Assembly (NCBI GenBank): GCA_011052255.1
Contig: DRJJ01000007.1
Location: forward strand, 1-10,050
Reading direction: 5' to 3'
From: Gammaproteobacteria bacterium
Lineage (GTDB): Bacteria > Pseudomonadota > Gammaproteobacteria > DRJJ01
DNA length: 10,050 nucleotides
The translations under genes and the position numbers were made by a program. Below, piece by piece: positions 1 to 7,203 of this stretch; the first letter of the stretch is position 1, and every line of letters begins with the position of its first letter. Under the pieces are notes generated by a model that ran no database searches, was not told where the DNA came from, and saw only the letters and a program-made list of their open reading frames with translations.

Positions 1-218
1 AACGGGAAACCCTGTACAAAAATCGACTGTTGCGCGAGTCCCGTGCCAATGCCACTGCCTCTCTGAATGCTTACCAGAGTGGTGTTACCGAATTTACCAC
101 CTTGATGCGCGCGCGCCTGACCGAACTGGATGTGCGCCTGCAGGACCTTCGCATCCGTGTGGACAAAGCCAAGGCCCATGCCCGGCTTCTATATATCGCT
201 TCAGGAGAACAACAATGA
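1..218 (+). CDS. TolC-family outer-membrane efflux protein (CusC-like), C-terminal fragment
   Basis: This is the 3' end of a gene that begins upstream of the window; the frame is open from base 3 and stops with TGA at 216-218. The roughly 71 visible residues form a long charged helix (about residues LRESRANATASLNAYQSG to DLRIRVDKAKA) followed by a short tail ending GEQQ. This fits the last periplasmic helical hairpin of TolC/OEP-family channels, which pair with RND pumps to carry substrate across the outer membrane. No ATG is seen in the visible part; TTG at 30 is internal and should not be taken as a start. The stop overlaps the next start (ATGA, 215-218), showing translational coupling with the adaptor gene. 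The CusC-like assignment rests mostly on context, because the beta-barrel part lies outside the window. Confidence 0.8.
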   Translation, partial: RETLYKNRLLRESRANATASLNAYQSGVTEFTTLMRARLTELDVRLQDLRIRVDKAKAHARLLYIASGEQQ

Positions 219-1654
219 AACGCTTCACTACTGGAATACTAACTGGCCTGTTCATGATAGGCCTGATCCCGACGCAAGCCGTACAGGCTGCCGAAGACGG
301 TGAAAAAGAAGTTTTATACTGGGTCGCACCAATGGACCCGAACTATAAGCGTGATAAGCCCGGCAAGTCTCCAATGGGCATGGAACTGATCCCCTTTTAC
401 GCAGGGGCCGATGACGAAGGGCCTGGTATCACCATCAGACCCGAAGTGATACAAAACCTCGGCGTACGTTTGGCTACCGCTGAAAACACCCGTTTGTGGC
501 GCGGTATCGACACCGTAGCTTATGTCGACTTTGATGAATCCCGCGTCAGCCATATTCATTTGCGCACCAAAGGCTGGATAGAAAAACTCAATGTCCAGTC
601 TCAAGGTGAGCGGGTTAAAAAAGGGCAGCGTTTATTTAACCTGTATTCACCGGAACTGGTCAACGCTCAGGAAGAGTTTGTTCAGGCCTTGCAGGCCGGC
701 AATCGTGGACTGATACGGGCATCACGTAACCGACTCAATGCGCTGGGCATCCCGTTAAGAGCAGTCAAACAACTGGAAAAAACGCGCAAGGTCAAACAGA
801 CCGTAGAGATCTATGCCCCGCAGGATGGCGTGGTTTCGGCATTGAAGGTACGCGAGGGCATGTATGTCAAACCGTCCATGCGCATTATGACCCTGGCCGA
901 CCTGTCCAGCATCTGGATTCTGGCCGAGGTGTTTGAACGCCAGACCGACTGGGTAAAACTAGGCCAGCCGGCAGAAATTCGACTGGCCTATCTACCCGGT
1001 GAAGTCTGGGAGGGGCGCGTGGAATATATCTATCCCAGCCTGGACCCGAAAACCCGCACCCTGAAAGTCAGGCTGGTTTTTGACAACCCGGGTGAAAAAC
1101 TGAAACCCAATATGTACGCCCACATCAAGATTTTTGGTGGCGCGAAGGAAAACACCATTGTCATACCAATAGAAGCGCTGATACGCACTGGTCGTGAAGA
1201 ACGCGTAATCCTGGCCAAAGGCGAAGGTCGTTTTGAGGCCAGACTGGTTACTGCCGGTATCGAGAGCGGCAAATGGGTAGAAATAAAAGAAGGTATCGCA
1301 GATGGTGACAAGGTGGTTGTGTCAGGTCAGTTCCTGCTCGACTCCGAAGCCAGCATGAAAGCCAGCGTTACGCGCATGACACCTCTGGAAGACAGTGACG
1401 AAGCGGGAGAGCCAGAGCAAGTCAGCGGTAGCGGTGTGATTGAAAGCATGATGCCCGCACACGGCATGCTGACTCTGAGGCATGAGCCTATCGACGAACT
1501 CGGCTGGCCTGCTATGACCATGGACTTTCTGACTGCAGATGGCGTTAACCTGAGTGAGCTCAAGCCGGGCGACAGCGTCATGTTTACGCTGAACAAGCAG
1601 GATGACAAATACGTGATTACTACGATACACACCATGACCAACCAGGAGATGTAA
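215..1654 (+). CDS. cusB: RND efflux periplasmic adaptor CusB with fused C-terminal CusF-like metal-binding domain
   Basis: This 479-residue membrane-fusion protein links the CusA pump to the outer-membrane channel for Cu(I)/Ag(I) export. Residues 1-26 form a Sec signal peptide, with likely cleavage after AVQA. Residues about 34-62 (YWVAPMDPNY...KSPMGMELIP) match the heavy-metal-binding motif seen at CusB N-termini, with Met40, Met54 and Met56 as candidate ligands. The centre (about 70-390) has the lipoyl/barrel-sandwich, helical hairpin and beta-barrel features of HlyD-type adaptors, including APQDGVVSALKVREGMYV. Residues about 405-475 form a CusF-like domain: His423, Trp431, Met434 and Met436 have exactly the spacing of E. 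coli CusF His36, Trp44, Met47 and Met49. The start at 215 has AGGAG at 203-207. The gene overlaps the channel gene by 4 bases and ends 1 base before cusA. A CusF fusion is known from SilB-type adaptors; the metal specificity is inferred from the residues. Confidence 0.95.
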   Translation: MKRFTTGILTGLFMIGLIPTQAVQAAEDGEKEVLYWVAPMDPNYKRDKPGKSPMGMELIPFYAGADDEGPGITIRPEVIQNLGVRLATAENTRLWRGIDTVAYVDFDESRVSHIHLRTKGWIEKLNVQSQGERVKKGQRLFNLYSPELVNAQEEFVQALQAGNRGLIRASRNRLNALGIPLRAVKQLEKTRKVKQTVEIYAPQDGVVSALKVREGMYVKPSMRIMTLADLSSIWILAEVFERQTDWVKLGQPAEIRLAYLPGEVWEGRVEYIYPSLDPKTRTLKVRLVFDNPGEKLKPNMYAHIKIFGGAKENTIVIPIEALIRTGREERVILAKGEGRFEARLVTAGIESGKWVEIKEGIADGDKVVVSGQFLLDSEASMKASVTRMTPLEDSDEAGEPEQVSGSGVIESMMPAHGMLTLRHEPIDELGWPAMTMDFLTADGVNLSELKPGDSVMFTLNKQDDKYVITTIHTMTNQEM

Positions 1655-1655
1655 A

Positions 1656-4600
1656 ATGATTCCACGCATCATCGACTGGTCCCTTAATAACCGTTTTCTG
1701 GTCATACTGTTGACCATAATCCTGGCGGGATGGGGAATATACGCAGTCAAAAATACACCGCTAGATGCCCTGCCGGATTTATCCGATGTGCAGGTCATTA
1801 TCAAAACCTCTTTCCCCGGCCAGGCACCACAGGTGGTTGAGGATCAGGTCACGTACCCGATGACCACCGCCATGTTGTCGGTGCCCAAAGCCATCAATGT
1901 ACGCGGCTATTCGTTTTTTGGTGACTCATTTGTGTACGTCATTTTTGAAGACGGCACCGATCCCTACTGGGCGCGTTCCCGGGTACTGGAATACCTGAGC
2001 CAGGTCACCAGCAAACTACCCCCCTCGGCACGCCCGGAACTGGGGCCGGACGCAACCGGTGTCGGCTGGGTGTATGAATATGCGCTGGTCGATCGTAAAA
2101 ATACGCACGACCTGTCGCAGCTGCGCAGTCTGCAGGACTGGTTCCTGAAATATGAATTACAGACCGTTCAGGGAGTATCCGAAGTAGCCACCATCGGTGG
2201 CATGGTCAAACAGTACCAGGTGGTACTGGACCCGGACAGCCTGCGTGCCTACGGCCTGACCCTGAACAAGGTTAGACGTGCGATTCAACGAGGCAATCAG
2301 GAAACCGGCGGCTCGGTAGTCGAAATGGCCGAGGCGGAATACATGGTGCGCGCCACCGGCTATATCAATGAACTCGAGGACTTGCGACATATCCCGCTGG
2401 GCATGGACAAACGCGGCACACCGATCATGCTCAAGGACGTTGCCCAGATCCGTCTGGGACCGCAACTACGACGCGGTGTCGCTGAACTGGACGGTGAAGG
2501 TGAAGTCGTCGGTGGCGTGATCATCATGCGCTTTGGTGAAAATGCACTGACCACCATTGAGGCCGTTAAGGAAAAACTGTCTATATTGTCAGAAAGTCTG
2601 CCAGATGGTGTCGAGATTGTTGAAACCTACGACCGTTCAGCGCTAATCAAACGCGCAGTCGAAACCCTGAATGGCAAGCTGCTTGAAGAGTTTCTGGTGG
2701 TTGCGCTGGTGTGCGTGATCTTCCTGTTCCATCTGCGCTCATCGCTGGTGATTATTCTGTCATTACCGATCGGCATACTGACCGCATTTATTGTCATGCA
2801 GAAGATGGGCATCAATGCCAACATCATGTCACTGGGTGGTATTGCTATTGCGATTGGTGCGATGGTAGATGCGGCCATTGTGATGATCGAAAACGTGCAC
2901 AAACATATCGAGAAAACACCGATCACAGAAGAAAATCGATGGGAGATTATACGACTGTCGTCGATGGAGGTCGGGCCGCCGTTATTCTTCTCGCTGATGA
3001 TTATTACGCTGAGCTTCCTGCCCGTATTCAGCCTCGAGGCCCAGGAAGGGCGAATGTTTGCACCCCTGGCTTACACCAAGACCTTTGCGATGGCAGCCGC
3101 CGCCGGTCTGTCTATTACACTAGTACCCGTGCTGATGGGTTATTTCATACGTGGTCACATCACCCCCGAGCATAAAAACCCGGTCAACCGGGTGCTGATT
3201 GCCGGCTACCGACCTTTCATTAACATGATCATGCGCGTACCCAAGACGGTTATAGCAGTATCGCTGGCAATAGTAGTAGTGGGCATGTGGCCGGTCACCC
3301 AGCTGGGATCGGAATTTATGCCAGACCTGGATGAAGGCGACCTGCTGTATATGCCCAGCGCCTTCCCGGCCGTCTCGGTTGGCAAGGCCTCGGAAATTCT
3401 GCAGCAAACTGACCGGCTGATTCGTACCATACCTGAGGTCCGAACCGTATTCGGCAAGATTGGCCGAGCCGATTCAGCCACCGACCCGGCACCGCTGACC
3501 ATGATCGAAACCACCATCCAGCTCAAGCCGCGTGAAGAATGGCGCGAAGGCATGACTATGGATAAACTCAAGAAGGAACTGAATGCACTGGTTAAATTCC
3601 CAGGCCTGACCAACGCCTGGGTAATGCCGATCAAAAACCGTATCGATATGCTGGCTACCGGCATCAAGACGCCGGTCGGCATCAAAATTGCCGGTGCCGA
3701 TCTGTACGAGATTGAGAAAATAGGGAAGGTAGTCGAGGAGGTATTGAACAAAGTCCCCGGCACCGTATCGGTCTACTCCGAGCGCGTTGCGGGTGGTCGT
3801 TACATCACGATTGATATCGACCGCATTGCTGCAGCACGCCTGGGTCTTAATATTGCCGACGTGCAAACGGTCGTACGTACCGCTCTGGGTGGCATGCGCG
3901 TGGCCATGACGGTCGAAGGCCTGGAGCGTTATCCGATCAACATCCGCTACCCGCGTGATACACGTGACTCACTGGAGAAAATACGTAACCTGCCAGTGGT
4001 CACACCGATGGGTGCCAACATCCCGCTTTCAGAAGTGGCTGATATTCGCATCGACAGCGGCCCGGGGCTGATCAAAACCGAGAATGCCCGTCTCAATGGC
4101 TGGGTCTATATCGATATCGAAGGGCGCGATCTGGGCTCGTACGTTGTAGATGCACAAAAGGCCGTACGCGAGCAGGTCAAACTGCCAGCAGGTTACTCCA
4201 TCTCCTGGTCAGGCCAGTACGAGTTTATGGTGCGCGCGAAACAGAAACTTGCAAAAGTATTACCGGTTACACTGGTCATCATCGTGCTGTTGCTGTATCT
4301 GAACTTCCGTAAATTGACGGAAGTCCTGATTATTATGGGAACCTTGCCGATGGCGCTGGTGGGCGGCTTCTGGTTGCTTTACCTGCTCGACTACAACATG
4401 TCGGTGGCTGTCGGAGTCGGTTTTATCGCACTATCGGGCGTGGCCGTGGAAATCGGGGTGGTTATGCTGGTGTACCTGAACCAGGCCATGCAGCGCCATA
4501 TTGATGAAGCTGAACGTGCACAGCGAAATCTGACTGCAGCCGATGTCCGCACCGCGGTGATAGACGGGGCCTTGTTGCGCGTGCGACCGATCATGATGAC

Positions 4601-4787
4601 CGTAGCAGCCGTTATTGCCGGCCTGTTACCGATCATGCTGGGCGGTGGCACCGGTTCTGAAGTCATGCGCCGTATTGCCGCACCGATGATTGGCGGCATG
4701 GTCAGCGCAACCATACTGACTCTGGTACTGATACCGGCTATCTTCCTGGTCTGGAAACAATTCACCCTGACCGGCAAGAATGCCTGA
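1656..4787 (+). CDS. cusA: Heavy-metal efflux RND pump CusA (Cu(I)/Ag(I))
   Basis: This 1043-residue HME-RND transporter is full length for CusA. It is an inner-membrane trimer that exports Cu(I)/Ag(I) using proton motive force. TM1 is at about residues 13-31, the periplasmic porter domains follow, and the second half repeats the fold. The methionine triad of E. coli CusA (Met573, Met623, Met672) is present as Met566 (LLYMPS), Met616 (APLTMIE) and Met665 (NRIDML). The relay methionines Met391, Met403 and Met410 and the SEVM methionine (Met1004) are also kept. Proton-relay Asp405 (GAMVDAA) and Glu932 (VAVEIG) are present, but the position of E. coli Lys984 is Ile979 (RVRPIMMT instead of RVRPKAMT). 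AGGAG at 1644-1648 sets the start 7 bases downstream. The Met triad argues for monovalent Cu/Ag rather than CzcA-type Zn/Co/Cd export. Confidence 0.96.
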   Translation: MIPRIIDWSLNNRFLVILLTIILAGWGIYAVKNTPLDALPDLSDVQVIIKTSFPGQAPQVVEDQVTYPMTTAMLSVPKAINVRGYSFFGDSFVYVIFEDGTDPYWARSRVLEYLSQVTSKLPPSARPELGPDATGVGWVYEYALVDRKNTHDLSQLRSLQDWFLKYELQTVQGVSEVATIGGMVKQYQVVLDPDSLRAYGLTLNKVRRAIQRGNQETGGSVVEMAEAEYMVRATGYINELEDLRHIPLGMDKRGTPIMLKDVAQIRLGPQLRRGVAELDGEGEVVGGVIIMRFGENALTTIEAVKEKLSILSESLPDGVEIVETYDRSALIKRAVETLNGKLLEEFLVVALVCVIFLFHLRSSLVIILSLPIGILTAFIVMQKMGINANIMSLGGIAIAIGAMVDAAIVMIENVHKHIEKTPITEENRWEIIRLSSMEVGPPLFFSLMIITLSFLPVFSLEAQEGRMFAPLAYTKTFAMAAAAGLSITLVPVLMGYFIRGHITPEHKNPVNRVLIAGYRPFINMIMRVPKTVIAVSLAIVVVGMWPVTQLGSEFMPDLDEGDLLYMPSAFPAVSVGKASEILQQTDRLIRTIPEVRTVFGKIGRADSATDPAPLTMIETTIQLKPREEWREGMTMDKLKKELNALVKFPGLTNAWVMPIKNRIDMLATGIKTPVGIKIAGADLYEIEKIGKVVEEVLNKVPGTVSVYSERVAGGRYITIDIDRIAAARLGLNIADVQTVVRTALGGMRVAMTVEGLERYPINIRYPRDTRDSLEKIRNLPVVTPMGANIPLSEVADIRIDSGPGLIKTENARLNGWVYIDIEGRDLGSYVVDAQKAVREQVKLPAGYSISWSGQYEFMVRAKQKLAKVLPVTLVIIVLLLYLNFRKLTEVLIIMGTLPMALVGGFWLLYLLDYNMSVAVGVGFIALSGVAVEIGVVMLVYLNQAMQRHIDEAERAQRNLTAADVRTAVIDGALLRVRPIMMTVAAVIAGLLPIMLGGGTGSEVMRRIAAPMIGGMVSATILTLVLIPAIFLVWKQFTLTGKNA

Positions 4788-4799
4788 TAGTAAACCCTT

Positions 4800-4835
4800 C
4801 CTGTTGCACGGAACAAACATGTTTCGTGTAACAGG
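4800..4835 (+). terminator. Strong RNA hairpin 12 bases after cusA, possible terminator or 3'-end stabiliser
   Basis: The arms at 4800-4814 and 4821-4835 pair over 15 positions around a 6-base loop (AAACAT). Thirteen pairs are Watson-Crick and two (4806/4829 and 4811/4824) are G-U wobbles in + strand RNA. On the opposite strand those two would be C-A mismatches, so the element fits a transcript running in the cus direction. No U-tract follows, so intrinsic termination is uncertain. It may instead protect the 3' end of the cus mRNA or attenuate read-through into the patatin gene. Confidence 0.45.
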
Positions 4836-4892
4836 CCAAGCTATTGCTGTAACGGTTACTGTTGTTCTGTTCCGGCCTGGTTATTTACTTCA

Positions 4893-4919
4893 TTACATAC
4901 GACTTCCTTGTTACATACG
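4893..4919 (+). repeat. Pair of TTACATACG direct repeats
   Basis: The 9-mer TTACATACG occurs at 4893-4901 and again at 4911-4919, 18 bases apart start to start, in the spacer upstream of the patatin gene. Related TGTAAC/GTTACA motifs occur at 4827, 4848, 4855, 4945 and, less exactly, 4958. These could be binding sites of a transcription factor; no family is assigned. Confidence 0.4.
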
Positions 4920-4940
4920 GTACCTGTATGAACTTGACCT

Positions 4941-4953
4941 GTGTGTTACACAC
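4941..4953. promoter_or_regulatory. Palindromic candidate operator upstream of the patatin gene
   Basis: GTGTGT-T-ACACAC is a perfect odd palindrome with 6-base arms, centred 77 bases before the patatin start codon. Its core GTGTTACAC recurs in the spacer upstream of the cytochrome c gene (7148-7156). The site lies where a promoter would be expected, but the -35/-10 matches around it (TTGACC at 4934, TACACT at 4960) have poor spacing, so I do not assign a promoter. Confidence 0.45.
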
Positions 4954-5023
4954 AAGATTTACACTATACATAGAGCACATGAACACTATTTTTATAGACA
5001 TATGACGACATCTTTTCAGGGCT

Positions 5024-5878
5024 ATGACCAGACAAGCTAAAAAACATCGTTCCTTTTCCCTGATCCTGTCCGGTGGCGGCGGTCGAGGCCTGGCACATGC
5101 CGGGGTACTGAAAGCACTGGAGCACTATGGTTATAAGCCGGATGCCCTTGTCGGTGTATCCATAGGCGCCATTGCAGGAGCAACCTACGCCCTGAATCCG
5201 GAATGGTATGATGCACTCGTAACCATGGACACCCGTTCATTTCCTAAATCACCCAAGACATATGGCAAGGATTTGCGCGCGCGCGTCCGTTCAGCGATAG
5301 CCTCGGAACGCGCACTAATGGATATGTTTCTTGGCTGGGGCATAGGTGAGCGTTCACTTGAAGAAGGCAAACAACTGCTACAGGAATTAACACTCAACAA
5401 GAAATTTGAAGACGGAAAAATCCCGTTTGCAGTTATCGCTACTGATCTTTGCTCGGGCAAACGCATTGTCATGAAAAAAGGAAAAGCGGCCGATGCCGTC
5501 TACGCCAGTGCCGCGCTACCCGGCATACTTCCCCCGCTGATCCGTGGCAAACGCATGCTGGTGGATGGATGTTATGCCGATAATGCACCTGTTGACGTCG
5601 CACGAAAATTTGGCCCCGAAGTGGTCATAGTAGTCGACGTGGGTCAGGATACTGAGGCATCTCAAATTCGCAATGGCTTCCAGGCGATGGTGCGTGCGGT
5701 AGAGATATGTAACCGCCTGCACGCACATATGCGCTTTAATGAAGCCGATATGATCATCAAGCCCTATTTTCCCATCCCTATCGAAACCCTGGACTTCAGC
5801 CAAAAACGCCTGAATGTTGCCTCTGGTGCACGAGCGGTCAGAAAACAGATAAAAGATATCGAAAAGCTATTACTATAA
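5024..5878 (+). CDS. Patatin-like phospholipase family protein (RssA/YchK-like)
   Basis: This 284-residue protein has a complete patatin domain, a Ser-Asp dyad lipid acyl hydrolase fold. The oxyanion-hole motif is SGGGGRGLAHAG (residues 16-27). The nucleophile elbow is GVSIGA with Ser46, and the catalytic Asp181 lies in VDGCYADNAP. The last is a DGC variant of the usual DG(G/A). There is no signal peptide or membrane segment, so it is probably cytoplasmic and acts on the inner face of the membrane. Length and motif order match bacterial RssA-type proteins (about 300 residues). The ATG at 5024 is the first possible start, because the frame has a TGA at 5003-5005; AGGG at 5018-5021 is a close, weak ribosome binding site. 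The gene ends 39 bases before the cardiolipin synthase gene, suggesting one transcript. The natural substrate cannot be read from the sequence. Confidence 0.9.
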   Translation: MTRQAKKHRSFSLILSGGGGRGLAHAGVLKALEHYGYKPDALVGVSIGAIAGATYALNPEWYDALVTMDTRSFPKSPKTYGKDLRARVRSAIASERALMDMFLGWGIGERSLEEGKQLLQELTLNKKFEDGKIPFAVIATDLCSGKRIVMKKGKAADAVYASAALPGILPPLIRGKRMLVDGCYADNAPVDVARKFGPEVVIVVDVGQDTEASQIRNGFQAMVRAVEICNRLHAHMRFNEADMIIKPYFPIPIETLDFSQKRLNVASGARAVRKQIKDIEKLLL

Positions 5879-5917
5879 TAGGTAATACGGGCTGATCTCG
5901 AGGAGAATACTGCAAAC

Positions 5918-7054
5918 ATGCCTGACCCTAATCAATCTGGTCTCGATAGTGAGGAGACTTGCTCGTGCTCTCCACACACATCATCGGGCGACGATAGCAT
6001 CAAGACGTTCTTCGAAGGCGATGCACTGTTTGATGCCATGCTGGACGCTATCGCTACCGCCAAACATGCTATTCGCATGGAAAGCTATATTTTTGCTGAC
6101 GACGAGACAGGTCAAAAGTTTGCACAGGCCTTGTGTAAACAGGCACAGGCAGGCGTAAAGGTTCGCTTACTGGTGGATGCCGTGGGATCCCTGTTCCAGT
6201 TTTATCGCTCACTGGATGACATGTTTAAACAGGCAGGCGTTGTGGTACACCATTTCCACCGCTGGCAATGGCGCAAACCGTTACGCTATAACCGGCGTGA
6301 TCATCGAAAATTACTGGTAATTGATCATCAGGTAGCTTTTCTGGGTGGATTTAATATCCATCGAGAAAGCTCATTGCGAATATTTGGTGTACAACGCTGG
6401 CGCGATACGCATGTCTCGGTAGGGGGGCAACTGGCTGAACAGGCCGCTGAATTGTTTGATTTTTTCTGGCTTGGACATCGAAAAAAATTACCCAAAGAAG
6501 ACCCCGATGCAAGCAGTGTTCTGGTCACCAATCAAACCCGTTCCTGCCGACGCCGCATGTCCTGTATCTATAACGATGCCCTGAACAATGCCCAACACTC
6601 CATTTGCCTGACTACACCTTATTTTGTACCCGACCACCGTACCCAGAAGGTGCTACTGTCAGCCGTACGAAGAGGTGTTTCGGTACGTATACTGTTACCA
6701 CAACGTAGCGATGTCAGGCTGGCCGGCTGGGCTGCCAACGCTGTTTATGCCCGTCTGCTGGATGCGGGAATAAGAATATTTGAATACAAGCCACGAATGT
6801 TACATGCCAAGGTTGTTATCGTAGATGGCAGCTGGGCTACAGTAGGCACCGCCAACATGGACTACCGTAGCCTGTTTCTTAATTACGAGATAATTCTGGT
6901 CAGCCGGGATGCGACACTGAATATGCAGCTGCAAAAACAGTTCGAGACTGACCTTGAAGAAGTCACAGAAATACATGCGAGGCGCTGGCGGCAGCGTCCA
7001 TGGGTGTACCATCTGGCCGAGCTTATAGGCTGGAGCGCTCGACGTTGGTTATAG
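5918..7054 (+). CDS. Cardiolipin synthase-like phospholipase D family protein (ClsB type)
   Basis: This 378-residue protein has two HKD motifs. The first is HRKLLVID with His129, Lys131 and Asp136, followed by GGFN; the second is HAKVVIVD with His296, Lys298 and Asp303, followed by GTANMD. The YFVPD segment near residue 232 is also typical of cardiolipin synthases. Two HKD motifs form one active site that works through a phospho-His intermediate, joining phosphatidyl groups to make cardiolipin. It lacks the N-terminal transmembrane pair of ClsA and so resembles ClsB (about 410 residues); peripheral attachment to the inner membrane is likely. GAGGAG at 5900-5905 precedes ATG 5918 by 12 bases, a rather long spacing, but no better start is seen. 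It follows the patatin gene closely, so a lipase and a phospholipid synthase may be made together. Other PLD-family activities cannot be excluded. Confidence 0.88.
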   Translation: MPDPNQSGLDSEETCSCSPHTSSGDDSIKTFFEGDALFDAMLDAIATAKHAIRMESYIFADDETGQKFAQALCKQAQAGVKVRLLVDAVGSLFQFYRSLDDMFKQAGVVVHHFHRWQWRKPLRYNRRDHRKLLVIDHQVAFLGGFNIHRESSLRIFGVQRWRDTHVSVGGQLAEQAAELFDFFWLGHRKKLPKEDPDASSVLVTNQTRSCRRRMSCIYNDALNNAQHSICLTTPYFVPDHRTQKVLLSAVRRGVSVRILLPQRSDVRLAGWAANAVYARLLDAGIRIFEYKPRMLHAKVVIVDGSWATVGTANMDYRSLFLNYEIILVSRDATLNMQLQKQFETDLEEVTEIHARRWRQRPWVYHLAELIGWSARRWL

Positions 7055-7145
7055 TACGCCGTCAGCCCTGAACAGCTTGATATAATCAGGGTCAGAAATG
7101 GTAGCTATTCCATGCATTAACAGATAAACAGGCTATCAAAGACAA

Positions 7146-7158
7146 GAGTGTTACACTC
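7146..7158. promoter_or_regulatory. Palindromic candidate operator upstream of the cytochrome c gene
   Basis: GAGTGT-T-ACACTC is a perfect odd palindrome with 6-base arms, centred 52 bases before the cytochrome start. It shares the 9-base core GTGTTACAC with the site at 4943-4951. It is followed by an A/T-rich stretch (7163-7180) in which TTAAAT at 7173-7178 could serve as a weak -10. A shared regulator for this gene and the lipid genes is inferred, not shown. Confidence 0.45.
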
Positions 7159-7203
7159 AGCGAATAATTTTTTTAAATAACTCCGCATCAACGGGATACC
7201 GGT

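Noticed and set aside
2711..3175. 154-codon open frame inside cusA and other long antisense frames
   Set aside because: They are shadow frames of cusA and the other genes, with His/Cys/Arg-rich or otherwise unlikely products and no initiation signals.
4780..5040. 86-codon open frame across the cusA-patatin spacer
   Set aside because: It overlaps both flanking genes in another frame, covers the hairpin and repeats, has no ribosome binding site and gives a low-complexity Tyr/His/Arg-rich product.
5024..7054. Anti-phage system such as CBASS with a patatin effector, or a PLD nuclease
   Set aside because: No nucleotide cyclase, sensor or accessory gene is nearby; the PLD protein has cardiolipin synthase features and the patatin is RssA-like.
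7077..7089. TTGAT-ATA-ATCAG as a second FNR box
   Set aside because: The spacer is 3 bases instead of 4 and the last base of the second half site is wrong. It sits just after the PLD gene, not at a clear promoter.
7146..7174. Palindrome plus T7 run (7168-7174) as an intrinsic terminator
   Set aside because: The stem would be only 5 pairs with a 3-base loop and the T run begins about 9 bases later, so an operator is more likely.
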